From: an uncultured Clostridia bacterium
GTDB lineage: Bacteria > Bacillota_A > Clostridia > TANB77 > CAG-508
Assembly (NCBI GenBank): GCA_947624715.1
Contig: CANQLO010000010.1
Span: forward strand, 1-43,784
Direction of reading: 5' to 3'
Length of the DNA: 43,784 nucleotides
In this document: positions 32,759 through 41,442 of the stretch, in pieces
Numbering within the stretch: position 1 is the stretch's first letter
How the letters are laid out: the number at the start of each line of letters is the position of its first letter
Program-made: the position numbers and the translations under genes
Notes under the pieces: generated by a model
Told to the model about the DNA's origin: nothing
The model's database searches: none
Seen by the model: only the letters and a program-made list of their open reading frames with translations

Positions 32759-34057
32759 ATGAAAGATTTAAAAGAAAAAGGAATAACTCTAGTAGCACTA
32801 GTAGTGACAATTATAATACTTCTAATATTAGCAGGAGTAACATTAAGTTTAGTATTAGGAGATGGAGGATTAATTGAAGTAGCAAAAAAGTCTGTGAATA
32901 CTCATAAAGAATCAGCTAAAAATGAAGTAGATTCGTTAAAATCAATGGCAGATGAAATAGATAAGCTGATGCAACCAGAAAATAAAACAGCAGATAGAAC
33001 AGGTTTAGAGGTAGGAGATATAATAAAATATACGTATGATTCAGCAGAAGACTATGAATTAGAAGGTGTAAAAAGTGGGGCTGGTAGTTATTCAAATGAA
33101 AATGGAGAATATAAACTAACAAGTCCACAAGATCAATCAGTAAAACAATATAAAAATGCAGAGTGGAAAGTACTAAGTATAAATTCAGATGGAAGTGTAG
33201 ATATTGTAAGTACAAGCATCGCAGTTGAAGGGGTAAAAGCAATGCTTGGAGGAGCTGGAATATCATTAAATAATTCTAATGAAAAAGTAGCAACAATAGC
33301 AAGTGGTCCATCACTTTCAGAAATGCCAGCAGGATTAGTAGCTTTTGGAGGAGCAATGGGATATAATAATGGAGTATATTATTTAAATGATATTTGTGCA
33401 AAACAGTATGGAAATAGTAAATTGAATGTAAAAGTAAGAAACATAAATAAAGAAGATATAGAAAATGCAATGAGTCAAGAAGGTTTAGATGCAATAAAAC
33501 AATATGAAGAAGATGAAAAAGAGAAATATAACGAAAAGAATACATATGAAGAAGAAAGCGGATATACATATTATCCAAATCTTTATGAATATGAAAATGG
33601 TTCAGGAATAAATACTGAAAATGTAAAAGAAAATGGAATAGAACAAAGTAATGATGGAAAAGGAAGTTTAAGCATTCCGTTAACAAGGTCAGAAGGAAAT
33701 GAAGGTTATACAAAAGCAAACAAGTTAACTGTAAAACAAAATGCCTACGTCCTTACAAATGTACCAAGTACATATTTTAAGAATTCAAAGGTACATGATA
33801 TGTTATTTAAAACAAATAGTATTTTTTGGCTTGCGTCTCGTTGTTCGAATTCGAATCCAGATGACGGTGCTTACTTCGGTCTTCGCTATGTGTCTTACTC
33901 TTACCTCTATTGCAACGACCTGTTCTATTCGTACTCTTATTACTTCGACGGCGCCTTTGCGTTCGTTTGTCCGGTAGTTTCTCTAGGATCTGATGTCCAA
34001 TTGACAGAAGAATCAGATGGAGTATGGACAATACCACAATTGGGAGTACTAGAATAA
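32759..34057 (+). CDS. Pilin-like anchored protein with a hypervariable C-type-lectin-like C-terminus (candidate DGR variable protein)
   Basis: A 432-residue protein. The N-terminus KEKGITLVALVVTIIILLILA is the prepilin-like signal-anchor common in gut Clostridia, followed by a coiled-coil stalk and a long charged middle. The C-terminal FWLASRCSNSNPDDGAYFG to VCPVVSLGSD resembles the formylglycine-enzyme/C-type-lectin fold of diversity-generating retroelement targets. Codons from about 33830 to 33985 differ sharply from the rest: C/G/T-rich, few adenines and dense in Tyr, Ser, Asp, Phe, Cys and Asn, as expected where template adenines are mutated. No reverse transcriptase, Avd or template repeat is in the window. 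Starts after AAAAGGAGAAAAAA. Without a matching template the DGR assignment remains an inference; a surface receptor role is likely. Confidence 0.6.
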   Translation: MKDLKEKGITLVALVVTIIILLILAGVTLSLVLGDGGLIEVAKKSVNTHKESAKNEVDSLKSMADEIDKLMQPENKTADRTGLEVGDIIKYTYDSAEDYELEGVKSGAGSYSNENGEYKLTSPQDQSVKQYKNAEWKVLSINSDGSVDIVSTSIAVEGVKAMLGGAGISLNNSNEKVATIASGPSLSEMPAGLVAFGGAMGYNNGVYYLNDICAKQYGNSKLNVKVRNINKEDIENAMSQEGLDAIKQYEEDEKEKYNEKNTYEEESGYTYYPNLYEYENGSGINTENVKENGIEQSNDGKGSLSIPLTRSEGNEGYTKANKLTVKQNAYVLTNVPSTYFKNSKVHDMLFKTNSIFWLASRCSNSNPDDGAYFGLRYVSYSYLYCNDLFYSYSYYFDGAFAFVCPVVSLGSDVQLTEESDGVWTIPQLGVLE

Positions 34058-34066
34058 AATAGACAA

Positions 34067-34100
34067 TCCCACTATGGAGGCCTTAGGTCTCCAAGTGGGA
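34067..34100. terminator. GC-rich hairpin after the variable protein gene
   Basis: TCCCACT pairs with AGTGGGA, then TGGAG with CTCCA (one bulged A), then CCT with AGG, giving a long stable stem. There is no T-run on the plus side; the minus side has T-rich sequence, so it may terminate the leftward yolD/polymerase transcript. It could instead be a DGR homing hairpin, which normally lies just after the variable region. Confidence 0.55.
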
Positions 34101-34151
34101 AAGTTTAAAGTGATGGTGTATCATATAGTGTGTAGATTTTAGAAATAAAAT

Positions 34152-34460
34152 TTATGCATTATCATATATTCTAAAAATATTTTCTACAGATATTCTTATA
34201 TTATCTATTACTATAAATCTTTGAATTCTATCAACTTGCTTTAGTGTGCCATAATCTATTTTGTATTGTTTATTTTTATAATGGACAACTTTTATTTTAT
34301 CTCCCAATTCAAGGGAGTTTATTTTTCGTGATAATTCTTCTTTAATTTCTTCTGATAAATCTTTCTTTTCTACTAATATTTTCTCTTTTTCTCTTAAAGC
34401 CTTATTTAGTCCATTTAAAGCTTCAAAAGGTAAAAATTGTTTTGCTCTATTATCTTCCAT
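34152..34460 (-). CDS. YolD-like protein
   Basis: A 102-residue protein of the YolD-like family, frequently encoded next to Y-family polymerases of the UvrX/YqjW type in Firmicutes. Residues AKQFLPFEALNGLNKALREKE match the family N-terminus (PFaaL), and the C-terminal half is a small beta domain (GDKIKVVHYKNKQYKIDYGTL). I start at ATG 34460 because AAGGA lies 9 nt upstream; the in-frame ATG at 34469 directly abuts that site. It lies downstream of the polymerase gene in the same transcript. Function is unknown, presumed accessory to translesion synthesis. Its 3' end is duplicated at 31873-31990. Confidence 0.8.
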   Translation of the reverse strand: MEDNRAKQFLPFEALNGLNKALREKEKILVEKKDLSEEIKEELSRKINSLELGDKIKVVHYKNKQYKIDYGTLKQVDRIQRFIVIDNIRISVENIFRIYDNA

Positions 34461-34549
34461 AAGTAACATCCTTCTTTCATTATTTTAGTTAGCGTTATTT
34501 ATTTTCTTACTTTAGCTGTATTACATTAGCATAAAGTAACCAATATAAG

Positions 34550-35809
34550 TTAATTAGCATTATGTCCACCAATTAATTTATTTCTTATCATTGCAGTTGC
34601 ATTTTCTTCTAAATCCAAGCCTTTCAAAATTGAATTTTTTCCGAACTTCTCTTTAATATTATTTATTGTCCTCTCAATATTTTTTTCTTTATCTTTTTTC
34701 TCTTGATTAACAAACAAGCTAAGTTGTTCATAATCATCACTAGATAGCCTACCAAAAGATATTCCAATTCTTCTTATTGGAGCAATTCTGCTAACTATTT
34801 TATCATATATTTTTTCATATTCTTTTGATAAATCTTTATATATATTTGTTGCTACTTGCAACTTTTTACTAATTTTACTTGCTTCAATTACATCTTTTGA
34901 ATAACCAACATATAAACTTATACTTTCTGCTTTTAGATTTTTCTTTACTAATTGTAAGCTCAATACTTCAACCATTTCTTTCATTACTTTTTTAGCATCT
35001 TCATAATTATAGTCTTTAAATAATATTTGGCTTGTTGATATTGAATTTGACTTAGGCTTATAATCTTTTATCTCTTTTATTGTACAATTTTCAATTCCTT
35101 TTGAATGATCTATTAAATATTTTGCATTTATTCCAAATTTATTATAAAGCCTTCTTGGGTCTGCTTTGCTTATATCATTCATTGTATATATTCCCATTTT
35201 TCTTAGAGTTTCAGATGTTCCTTTTCCTACTTGCCAAAAGTCGGTAAGAGGAGTATGGTTTCCTAATTCTTTTTTATATTTTTCCTCATCTAGATATCCA
35301 ATATTTGTGGGACTATGTTTTGCTGTGATATCCAATGCTATTTTTGCCAAATACATATTTGTACCAATCCCAGCGGTTGCAGTTATTCCATAAGTATCAT
35401 ATATGTCTGCTATTACTTTTTTGGCTAAATCTATTTTAGATAATTTATATAATGAAAAATATCTAGTCGCATCTATAAATACTTCATCTATTGAATATAC
35501 ATGTATATCATCTTTTGAAAAATATTTTAAATATATTTCATAAATCTTAGAAGAATATTCTATATATTTTTGCATTCTTGGAAGAGCAACTATATATTCA
35601 ACATTTTTGGGAATCTCAAATATTCTACATCTATTTCTTATTCCAAGCATTTTCATTTTGGGAGATATTGCTAAACATATAGCTCCGTTTCCTCTGGCAG
35701 GGTCTGCTACTACTAAATTTGTTTCAAAAGGATCTAAATGTCTTTCCACGCACTCTACTGATGCAAAAAATGTTTTTAAGTCTATGCAGAAAAATGTTTT
35801 GCCTTCCAT
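34550..35809 (-). CDS. Y-family DNA polymerase (UmuC/UvrX-like)
   Basis: A 419-residue translesion polymerase. The palm domain has the first catalytic Asp in FFCIDLKTFFASVE (Asp10) and the second acidic pair in VYSIDEVFID (Asp108, Glu109). The steric-gate region CIDLKTFFASVE and GNGAICLAISP are typical of the UvrX/YqjW group. The thumb helix-hairpin-helix reads TDFWQVGKGTSETLRKMGIYTMNDIS. The little-finger domain follows from about 235. Starts after GGAGGAAATAAA. A candidate LexA box overlies its promoter, so SOS induction is expected. yolD follows 89 bp downstream. Confidence 0.92.
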   Translation of the reverse strand: MEGKTFFCIDLKTFFASVECVERHLDPFETNLVVADPARGNGAICLAISPKMKMLGIRNRCRIFEIPKNVEYIVALPRMQKYIEYSSKIYEIYLKYFSKDDIHVYSIDEVFIDATRYFSLYKLSKIDLAKKVIADIYDTYGITATAGIGTNMYLAKIALDITAKHSPTNIGYLDEEKYKKELGNHTPLTDFWQVGKGTSETLRKMGIYTMNDISKADPRRLYNKFGINAKYLIDHSKGIENCTIKEIKDYKPKSNSISTSQILFKDYNYEDAKKVMKEMVEVLSLQLVKKNLKAESISLYVGYSKDVIEASKISKKLQVATNIYKDLSKEYEKIYDKIVSRIAPIRRIGISFGRLSSDDYEQLSLFVNQEKKDKEKNIERTINNIKEKFGKNSILKGLDLEENATAMIRNKLIGGHNAN

Positions 35810-35898
35810 TTTATTTCCTCCATTCTTGTTTTAGATAAAAGTATTTTGCTTAATATGATAAACTAATGTATAGAAAAAATTTGCCTTACTTTGTATTT

Positions 35899-35937
35899 AG
35901 TATAACACTTTTTATTTTATTTGTAAACACCTGTTTG
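35899..35937 (-). promoter_or_regulatory. SOS-type promoter of the Y-family polymerase
   Basis: On the minus strand TTTACA (35927-35922), 17 bp, TATACT (35904-35899). The sequence AAACACCTGTTT (35925-35936) is close to the Firmicute LexA box (GAAC-N4-GTTC core, here AAAC-N4-GTTT) and overlaps the -35. Homologous polymerases are LexA-regulated in Bacillus. Confidence 0.6.
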
Positions 35938-35973
35938 CGTGTAATTTTTTTCATTATTATTTAACATAAAGTA

Positions 35974-36000
35974 ACATTCTATATATCTTAACATAAAATA
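35974..36000 (+). promoter_or_regulatory. Mother-cell sigma factor promoter of the cotJ operon
   Basis: AC (35974-35975), 16 bp, CATAAAATA (35992-36000): the same AC-N16-CATAnnnTA layout as before sigK. A second CATAAAGTA lies at 35965-35973. Bacillus cotJ is sigma-E dependent, and the -10 serves both sigma-E and sigma-K. Confidence 0.6.
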
Positions 36001-36020
36001 TAAGTATAAAGGAGGAAAAA

Positions 36021-36353
36021 ATGTATAGATGTAGAAATCACAATACTTGTCCTTGTATGAATAATAATTCAAATCAAGTGATTACTATAGTAAATAATCA
36101 AAACAATAATATGGAAGATGAATGTGCTTGTGGATTTAATGATCCATCAGTATTTCCAGAAAACTATATGTATGGTCAAAGCTATGTTCCTATTCAATAT
36201 ATAGACACTACTTTCAAACCAACAGTTGCATTAAAAATGGGTAGTTTATATCCTGAACTTGTAAGTCCTTATGCTCCAGGTCAAGGAATGGCTGAGATTG
36301 AATATTTAAGAAATGCTACTATGAACGAAGGGAGATGTCCAAATGCCTTATAA
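36021..36353 (+). CDS. cotJA: Spore coat-associated protein CotJA
   Basis: A 110-residue protein. The C-terminal half matches CotJA: QSYVPIQYIDTTFKP, MGSLYPELVSPYAPGQG. The N-terminus is Cys- and Asn-rich (CRNHNTCPCMNNNSNQ), longer than in Bacillus. CotJ proteins are assembled into the inner coat by the mother cell. Starts after AAAGGAGGAAAAA. It overlaps cotJB by 11 bp. Confidence 0.88.
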   Translation: MYRCRNHNTCPCMNNNSNQVITIVNNQNNNMEDECACGFNDPSVFPENYMYGQSYVPIQYIDTTFKPTVALKMGSLYPELVSPYAPGQGMAEIEYLRNATMNEGRCPNAL

Positions 36354-36624
36354 TTGCGTAATAAATCAAGATAACAATTTATCGAAAGCCGAATTAATGA
36401 ATTGTATTCAGAGTTATGCTTTTGCTGTTAATGATTTAACTTTATATTTAGATACTCATAAGAAAGATGAAAAGGCTTTAGAACTTCATAATAAATATAC
36501 TAGAGAATTAAAAGATTATGTAGATAGCTATGAGAAAAAATATGGACCTCTTACTATGTATTGTCCATGCAATAGCTGGAGATGGATTGCTAATCCATGG
36601 CCTTGGGAAGGAGGAAATGATTAG
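36343..36624 (+). CDS. cotJB: Spore coat protein CotJB
   Basis: A 93-residue protein with KAELMNCIQSYAFAVNDLTLYLDTH (the CotJB helical core) and the hallmark C-terminus CNSWRWIANPWPWEGGND. The start overlaps the end of cotJA, with GAAGGGAG upstream. It is needed with CotJA for CotJC assembly in Bacillus; here CotJC is truncated. Confidence 0.9.
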   Translation: MPYNCVINQDNNLSKAELMNCIQSYAFAVNDLTLYLDTHKKDEKALELHNKYTRELKDYVDSYEKKYGPLTMYCPCNSWRWIANPWPWEGGND

Positions 36625-36626
36625 AT

Positions 36627-36824
36627 ATGTGGACTTATAATAAAATGCTTCAATATCCTATAAATATAAAAGAGAAAGACCCAAGACTTGCTAAATGGAT
36701 AATTTCACAATATGGTGGTCCTGATGGAGAACTTGCAGCTTCTCTTAGATATTTATCTCAAAGATTTGGAATGCCAGATACTAGATCAAAAGCAGTTTTA
36801 AATGATATTGGAACTGAAGAATGA
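36627..36824 (+). pseudogene. cotJC: Truncated cotJC (manganese catalase-like coat protein)
   Basis: The 65 residues match the start of CotJC exactly in character (MWTYNKMLQYPINIKE, QYGGPDGELAASLRYLSQRF, AVLNDIGTEE), then end in TGA where the family continues ELAHLEM and reaches about 190 residues. None of the three downstream frames continues the ferritin-like domain, and the next gene begins 183 bp later, so most of the gene has been deleted. The metal-ligand Glu and His of the catalase fold are mostly missing, so catalase activity is not possible. Whether the short peptide still enters the coat is unknown. Confidence 0.8.
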
Positions 36825-36916
36825 GCTCCAAAATGTTATCATTTAATCTGTTTATTGTTGTCAAATATCAACTATTGACACTATCCTAAGATAGGACAAA
36901 ATCGACAAGTTCACAT

Positions 36917-36964
36917 AATTATGAATAATTTGTTCATAATTAGTTCATTTTTTAATGCTATAAT
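36917..36964 (+). promoter_or_regulatory. Palindromic operator and promoter of the MMPL operon
   Basis: AATTATGAA and TTCATAATT are perfect 9-bp arms with a 7-bp spacer (36917-36941), followed by TATAAT (36959-36964). The -35 region is poor. The palindrome fits a MarR- or TetR-type operator, and these regulators often control MMPL exporters. No regulator gene is adjacent. Confidence 0.5.
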
Positions 36965-37006
36965 ATTAATGTTGAATTAAAATACAGTGAAAGGAGTCAT
37001 TATTTT

Positions 37007-39073
37007 ATGCAAAAGTTTGGAAAAGCAATTTGCAAATACAGAAGATTAATTTTAATAATTGCTTTACTACTATTAATTCCTGCTTTTATAGGAATGAAAG
37101 CAACTAAAATCAATTATGATATACTAGTTTATCTTCCAAGCGATGTAGAAACATTAAAAGGAGAAAACATATTATCAGAAGATTTTAATATGGGTGCTTT
37201 TTCAGTAGTAATGGTAGAAGATATGGAAACAAAAGATATATTAAAATTGGAGGACGAATTTAAAAAATTAGACAATGTAGAAAAAGTAGCAAGTATTGCT
37301 GATGTTATAGGAACTGCCATACCTGTAGAAATGATACCTGATGACATAAAAGACAAAATCTACAAAGACAATGAAACACTTATGTTAGTTACATTTAAAG
37401 ATAAGATATCAGATGATACTACTATGGAAACAGTAGAACAATTAAGAGAAATGACAAACGAGCAGTGCAAAATAAGTGGAATGACAGCAACAGTAATAGA
37501 CACAAGAGACTTATCATCTTCAGAAATTGCTATTTATATTGTAATAGCAGTAGCATTATGCTTAATCATATTGGAGTTAGCACTAGACTCATATATTGTA
37601 CCAATTTTGCTACTATTAAATATAGGTCTTGCAATTTTATATAATATGGGAACTAATATATTCTTAGGTCAAATCTCATACATAACTAAAGCGATAAGTG
37701 CAGTATTACAACTAGGAGTAACAATGGATTTTGCTATTTTCTTATATCATAGTTATATGCAAGAAAAAGCAAAAATAAAAGATAACAATGAAGCAATGGC
37801 AAACGCTATTGGAAAAACATTATTATCTGTAATAGGAAGTTCATTAACAACAATAGCAGGATTCCTAGCATTATGTAGTATGAACCTTACTTTAGGAAAA
37901 GATATTGGATTAGTAATGGCAAAAGGTGTATTAATGGGAGTTATTTGCGTAGTAACAGTTCTTCCAGCAATGATATTAGAGTTAAATGGATTAATTGAAA
38001 AAACAAGACATAAAGAAATATTCCCTAAATTTACACATATAAGAGATTTTGTTATAAAACATTATAAAGCATTCGCAATAGCATTTATTATAATTTTACC
38101 AATAGCATTTTATGGATATAAAAACACGGATATTTATTATAACCTAGATAAATCTCTACCAGCAACATTAGAGAGTGTTAGCGCTAACAATGAATTAAAA
38201 GAAAAATATAATATGGTTTCAATGGAATTATTATTAGTTGACAAAGATATTCCAGATTATAAAGTAAATGATATGGTAAATGAAATAGAAAGTTTAGACG
38301 GTATTGAATGGACTATAGGATATTCAAAAATAGCAGACTTAGGAATTCCAAAAGAAGCATTACCTGATGATATAAAAAATATGTTCCAAAGCGATGAATA
38401 TCAGATAATCATAATAAACTCAAATTATGAAATGGCAACAGATGAACTAAACGACCAAGTAACAAAAATAAATGATATAATTAAGAAATATGATGAAAAA
38501 GCTATTTTAGCAGGTGAAGGACCTCTAATGAAAGACTTAGTAGAAATCAGTAATCATGACTTTAATAGCGTAAATACAGTCTCAATAGCAATTATAGTTA
38601 TCATTATGGTATTTGTATTAAAATCAATAGCATTACCAATTATACTAATTGCAGCAATTGAATTTGCTATATTTATAAATATGGGAATACCATTCTACAC
38701 AGGTACAATACTTCCATTTATTGCATCTATTGTAATTGGTACAATTCAATTAGGAGCAACAATTGATTATGCAATATTAATTACTAATAAATACATAACT
38801 TTAAGAAAGAGCGGAAAAGACAAGAAAAAATCTGTTACGGAGGCTCTAGGAACATCAATAAGTTCTATTGTAGTCAGTGGACTATGTTTCTTTGGAGCAA
38901 CATTTGGAGTAGGAATGTATTCACAAATTGAAATGATTGGTTCTCTATGTACTCTAATGTCAAGAGGTGCAATTGTTAGTATGATTTGTGTTATAACAAT
39001 ATTACCATCATTCTTAATGATTTTTGACAAACTTATTTGCAAAACAACACTAGGTATGAAAGTAAAAAATTAA
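37007..39073 (+). CDS. MMPL/RND-superfamily transporter
   Basis: A 688-residue membrane protein with the two-fold RND architecture of the MMPL family: a first helix (about 14-30), an extracellular loop domain (about 35-175), then five helices, repeated in the second half (extracellular domain about 375-525). LQLGVTMDFAIFLYHSY and IQLGATIDYAILITNKY are the paired proton-relay helices with their Asp. IGSSLTTIAGFLALCSM and SISSIVVSGLCFFGATF are equivalent positions in each half. It probably exports lipids or amphiphilic compounds. It is followed 41 bp later by a secreted heptad-repeat protein, a recurrent pairing in Firmicutes. Starts after GAAAGGAGTC. Confidence 0.9.
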   Translation: MQKFGKAICKYRRLILIIALLLLIPAFIGMKATKINYDILVYLPSDVETLKGENILSEDFNMGAFSVVMVEDMETKDILKLEDEFKKLDNVEKVASIADVIGTAIPVEMIPDDIKDKIYKDNETLMLVTFKDKISDDTTMETVEQLREMTNEQCKISGMTATVIDTRDLSSSEIAIYIVIAVALCLIILELALDSYIVPILLLLNIGLAILYNMGTNIFLGQISYITKAISAVLQLGVTMDFAIFLYHSYMQEKAKIKDNNEAMANAIGKTLLSVIGSSLTTIAGFLALCSMNLTLGKDIGLVMAKGVLMGVICVVTVLPAMILELNGLIEKTRHKEIFPKFTHIRDFVIKHYKAFAIAFIIILPIAFYGYKNTDIYYNLDKSLPATLESVSANNELKEKYNMVSMELLLVDKDIPDYKVNDMVNEIESLDGIEWTIGYSKIADLGIPKEALPDDIKNMFQSDEYQIIIINSNYEMATDELNDQVTKINDIIKKYDEKAILAGEGPLMKDLVEISNHDFNSVNTVSIAIIVIIMVFVLKSIALPIILIAAIEFAIFINMGIPFYTGTILPFIASIVIGTIQLGATIDYAILITNKYITLRKSGKDKKKSVTEALGTSISSIVVSGLCFFGATFGVGMYSQIEMIGSLCTLMSRGAIVSMICVITILPSFLMIFDKLICKTTLGMKVKN

Positions 39074-39114
39074 AAAGTATATTTTAAAGAAAATTTTAGA
39101 AAGGATTTAAAAAA

Positions 39115-41418
39115 ATGAATAAAAATATAATTTCAAAAATAACTTCTGTTGCAATACTAAGTACATTAGTTTCATATTCTGTACCAGTATTTGCCTTTAC
39201 TAAAGATGAAACAGTTTATTCAAAAATAAATTCAGATGGAAATACATATAGTACAATTGTTAGTGACCATATTAAAAATGAAGAACAAGCAAATATAATA
39301 AATGATATTTCTGATTTATTAAATATAAAAAATGTAAGTGGAGATGAAGAATTTTCACTAAATGGAAATGAGATTTCTTGGAGTTCAAATGGAAATGATA
39401 TATATTATCAAGGAGAATCACAAAAAGAACTACCAATAGAATGTAATTTAAAATATGAATTAGATGGAAAAGAAGTTACTGCAGAAGAACTAGTAGGAAA
39501 GAGCGGAAAAGTTAAAATAACAATAGAGTACATTAATAAAGATGAACATGTTGTTAATGTTAATGGAGTATATGAAAAAATGTATACACCATTTGTAGTA
39601 GTCTGCGGTACAGTTTTAGATAATGACACTCACAAAAATATAGAAATAAAAAACGGAAAATTAATTGACAATGGGGACAAAACAGTAGTTATAGGAATGA
39701 GTATGCCTGGAATGCAAGAGAGTTTAAATATTTCAAAAAATAAACTAGAGATTCCAAGCACAGTAGAGATAACAATGGACGTTACTGATTTTGAATTGGG
39801 CAATATAGTAACTTATGTTACACCAAAATTATTAGAAGAAGAAGATTTAGAAATATTTGATAAAGTAGATGAAATATATAGCCAAGTAAACACATTACAA
39901 AGTGCATCTACCCAGTTAGTTGATGGTTCAAGCCAACTTAGAGATGGTATGGTTGAATTAAGAAGCGGAATTAATCAATTTGCAAGTACATTAAATGGAA
40001 AAATTGATGTTTACGAAAATACTCGTGTTCAAATAAACAAAAAAGAAGTTGAAAATAAATTAGTAGCAATGGTTAGTGCAGAAGTTAAAAAATTAGCACC
40101 TGAATTAGAAGCATTAGCAGTAGAAGAAGCATCAAATGTAATCAAAGCACATAAAGAAGAAATAGAAGAAAAAACAACAAATACTGCTTTAAAATATACG
40201 GGGGTGGCTGTACAAGGAAAAATCGAAGAAATAAAAAATAGTGATGATACAATCGAAATTCCTGAAGAATTATTACAACAAATTGAAAATGATGTACAAA
40301 CTGCTTTATCAAATGTTTTACAACAAGAAGATGTAAAACAACTTGAAACAGCAATAAAAACAGCAATAATAAATGATGTAAAAACAACTGTAAAAGATAC
40401 AACAAAAGCAACAATAGAACAAGGTGTAAGTTCATTAAAAAATGTTGATCCAACACAATTATTAAGTGAAACAGATAAAGCAAATTTAGTTGTTCTTCAA
40501 GAAAACATGAAAAAAGGAATAATGGCACAATATCCAACATTAACAGAGGCTCAAGCAGAAGCACAAGCAAAAGAATCAATAAATGGTTTAGTAAAAAATG
40601 TTATGAGTAAAACATTAGATACAGTTGCAAGCAAAGCACCTGATATGGCTGTAGGAGCAGTTGATGAAATTGCTAAGAGCCTAAATACAGATGAAGCAAT
40701 TGCAAAAGCTATTTCAGATTTTAAAGATAGAATAGTTACTGAAATTACAAAAAATGTAAGCCAAGAAACATTAGCAGCAATGAAGAAAAATATTAAAAAA
40801 GAAATAATAGAAGAATTAGAAACTGCATTTAAAAATGATAAAGTTTTACAACAACAAATAATGCAAGTTTATGGTGCTAAAATAGAAAGTGAATTAAACT
40901 TAGCAATAGATAGTGTTGCAGAAAGTACAGCACAAGATTTAGCAAAAGACTTAACCGAAAAATTAGCAAATGAAATTGCAACAAACTTAATTAAAAAACA
41001 ATTAAATGGAGAATTAAGTGAAACAGAACTTAGTAAAGAATTAGCAAAATATGAAACTACAATAAACTCAAAACTAGAAGAAGTAGATGGTCAAATTAGT
41101 GTATTAAAAAATGCTTTGGGACAATTAAGTAATGGAGCAGAACAATTAACAATAGGAGCAAATACATTATCAGAAGGAATGATAGCATTTGACGAAGAAG
41201 GAATTCAAAAAATTTGTGGACTAGTAAACGGTGACTTAAATAACATCACAACAAGATTAGAAAAATTACAAGAATTATCAAAAGAATATAACAACTTTAC
41301 AATGTTAAATGATGAAGATAATGGTGATGTTAAATTTATAATGATAATGGATAGTATAAAGAAATCAGATGAAAGTAAACAAGAAGTTTATAATGAAGAA
41401 AATAAGAAAAATAACTAA
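39115..41418 (+). CDS. Secreted protein with YhgE-type LxxG heptad repeats, MMPL partner
   Basis: A 767-residue exported protein. A signal peptide (about 1-28, ending VPVFAFT) is followed by beta-rich N-terminal domains (to about 245), then a long helical region. Heptads such as TQLVDGSSQLRDGMVELRSG (about 265-284) and QLSNGAEQLTIGANTLSEG near residue 680 are the x3-L-x2-G repeats found in YhgE/Pip and type VII-associated proteins. Between them lies a roughly 380-residue Lys/Glu/Ala-rich coiled coil. No C-terminal membrane helix or LPXTG is present. It likely forms an extracellular or periplasm-like extension of the MMPL pump. Starts after GAAAGGATTT. A GC-rich repeat follows its stop codon. 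Confidence 0.75.
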   Translation: MNKNIISKITSVAILSTLVSYSVPVFAFTKDETVYSKINSDGNTYSTIVSDHIKNEEQANIINDISDLLNIKNVSGDEEFSLNGNEISWSSNGNDIYYQGESQKELPIECNLKYELDGKEVTAEELVGKSGKVKITIEYINKDEHVVNVNGVYEKMYTPFVVVCGTVLDNDTHKNIEIKNGKLIDNGDKTVVIGMSMPGMQESLNISKNKLEIPSTVEITMDVTDFELGNIVTYVTPKLLEEEDLEIFDKVDEIYSQVNTLQSASTQLVDGSSQLRDGMVELRSGINQFASTLNGKIDVYENTRVQINKKEVENKLVAMVSAEVKKLAPELEALAVEEASNVIKAHKEEIEEKTTNTALKYTGVAVQGKIEEIKNSDDTIEIPEELLQQIENDVQTALSNVLQQEDVKQLETAIKTAIINDVKTTVKDTTKATIEQGVSSLKNVDPTQLLSETDKANLVVLQENMKKGIMAQYPTLTEAQAEAQAKESINGLVKNVMSKTLDTVASKAPDMAVGAVDEIAKSLNTDEAIAKAISDFKDRIVTEITKNVSQETLAAMKKNIKKEIIEELETAFKNDKVLQQQIMQVYGAKIESELNLAIDSVAESTAQDLAKDLTEKLANEIATNLIKKQLNGELSETELSKELAKYETTINSKLEEVDGQISVLKNALGQLSNGAEQLTIGANTLSEGMIAFDEEGIQKICGLVNGDLNNITTRLEKLQELSKEYNNFTMLNDEDNGDVKFIMIMDSIKKSDESKQEVYNEENKKNN

Positions 41419-41442
41419 TACTGATTAAAAATATGTAAAAAC

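Noticed and set aside
33741..33977. Second-frame plus-strand and minus-strand frames over the variable region
   Set aside because: They are by-products of the stop-poor, GC-richer variable segment and have no start signals.
33829..34057. Looking for the DGR template repeat within the window (including the GC-rich elements at 23608 and 41443)
   Set aside because: The GC-rich elements share no extended similarity with the variable region, and no reverse transcriptase-like frame is present.
36820..36850. Possible UGA recoding or frameshift continuing cotJC past GTEE
   Set aside because: None of the three frames after the TGA gives the conserved ferritin-like sequence, so deletion explains it better. 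No CGG is involved.
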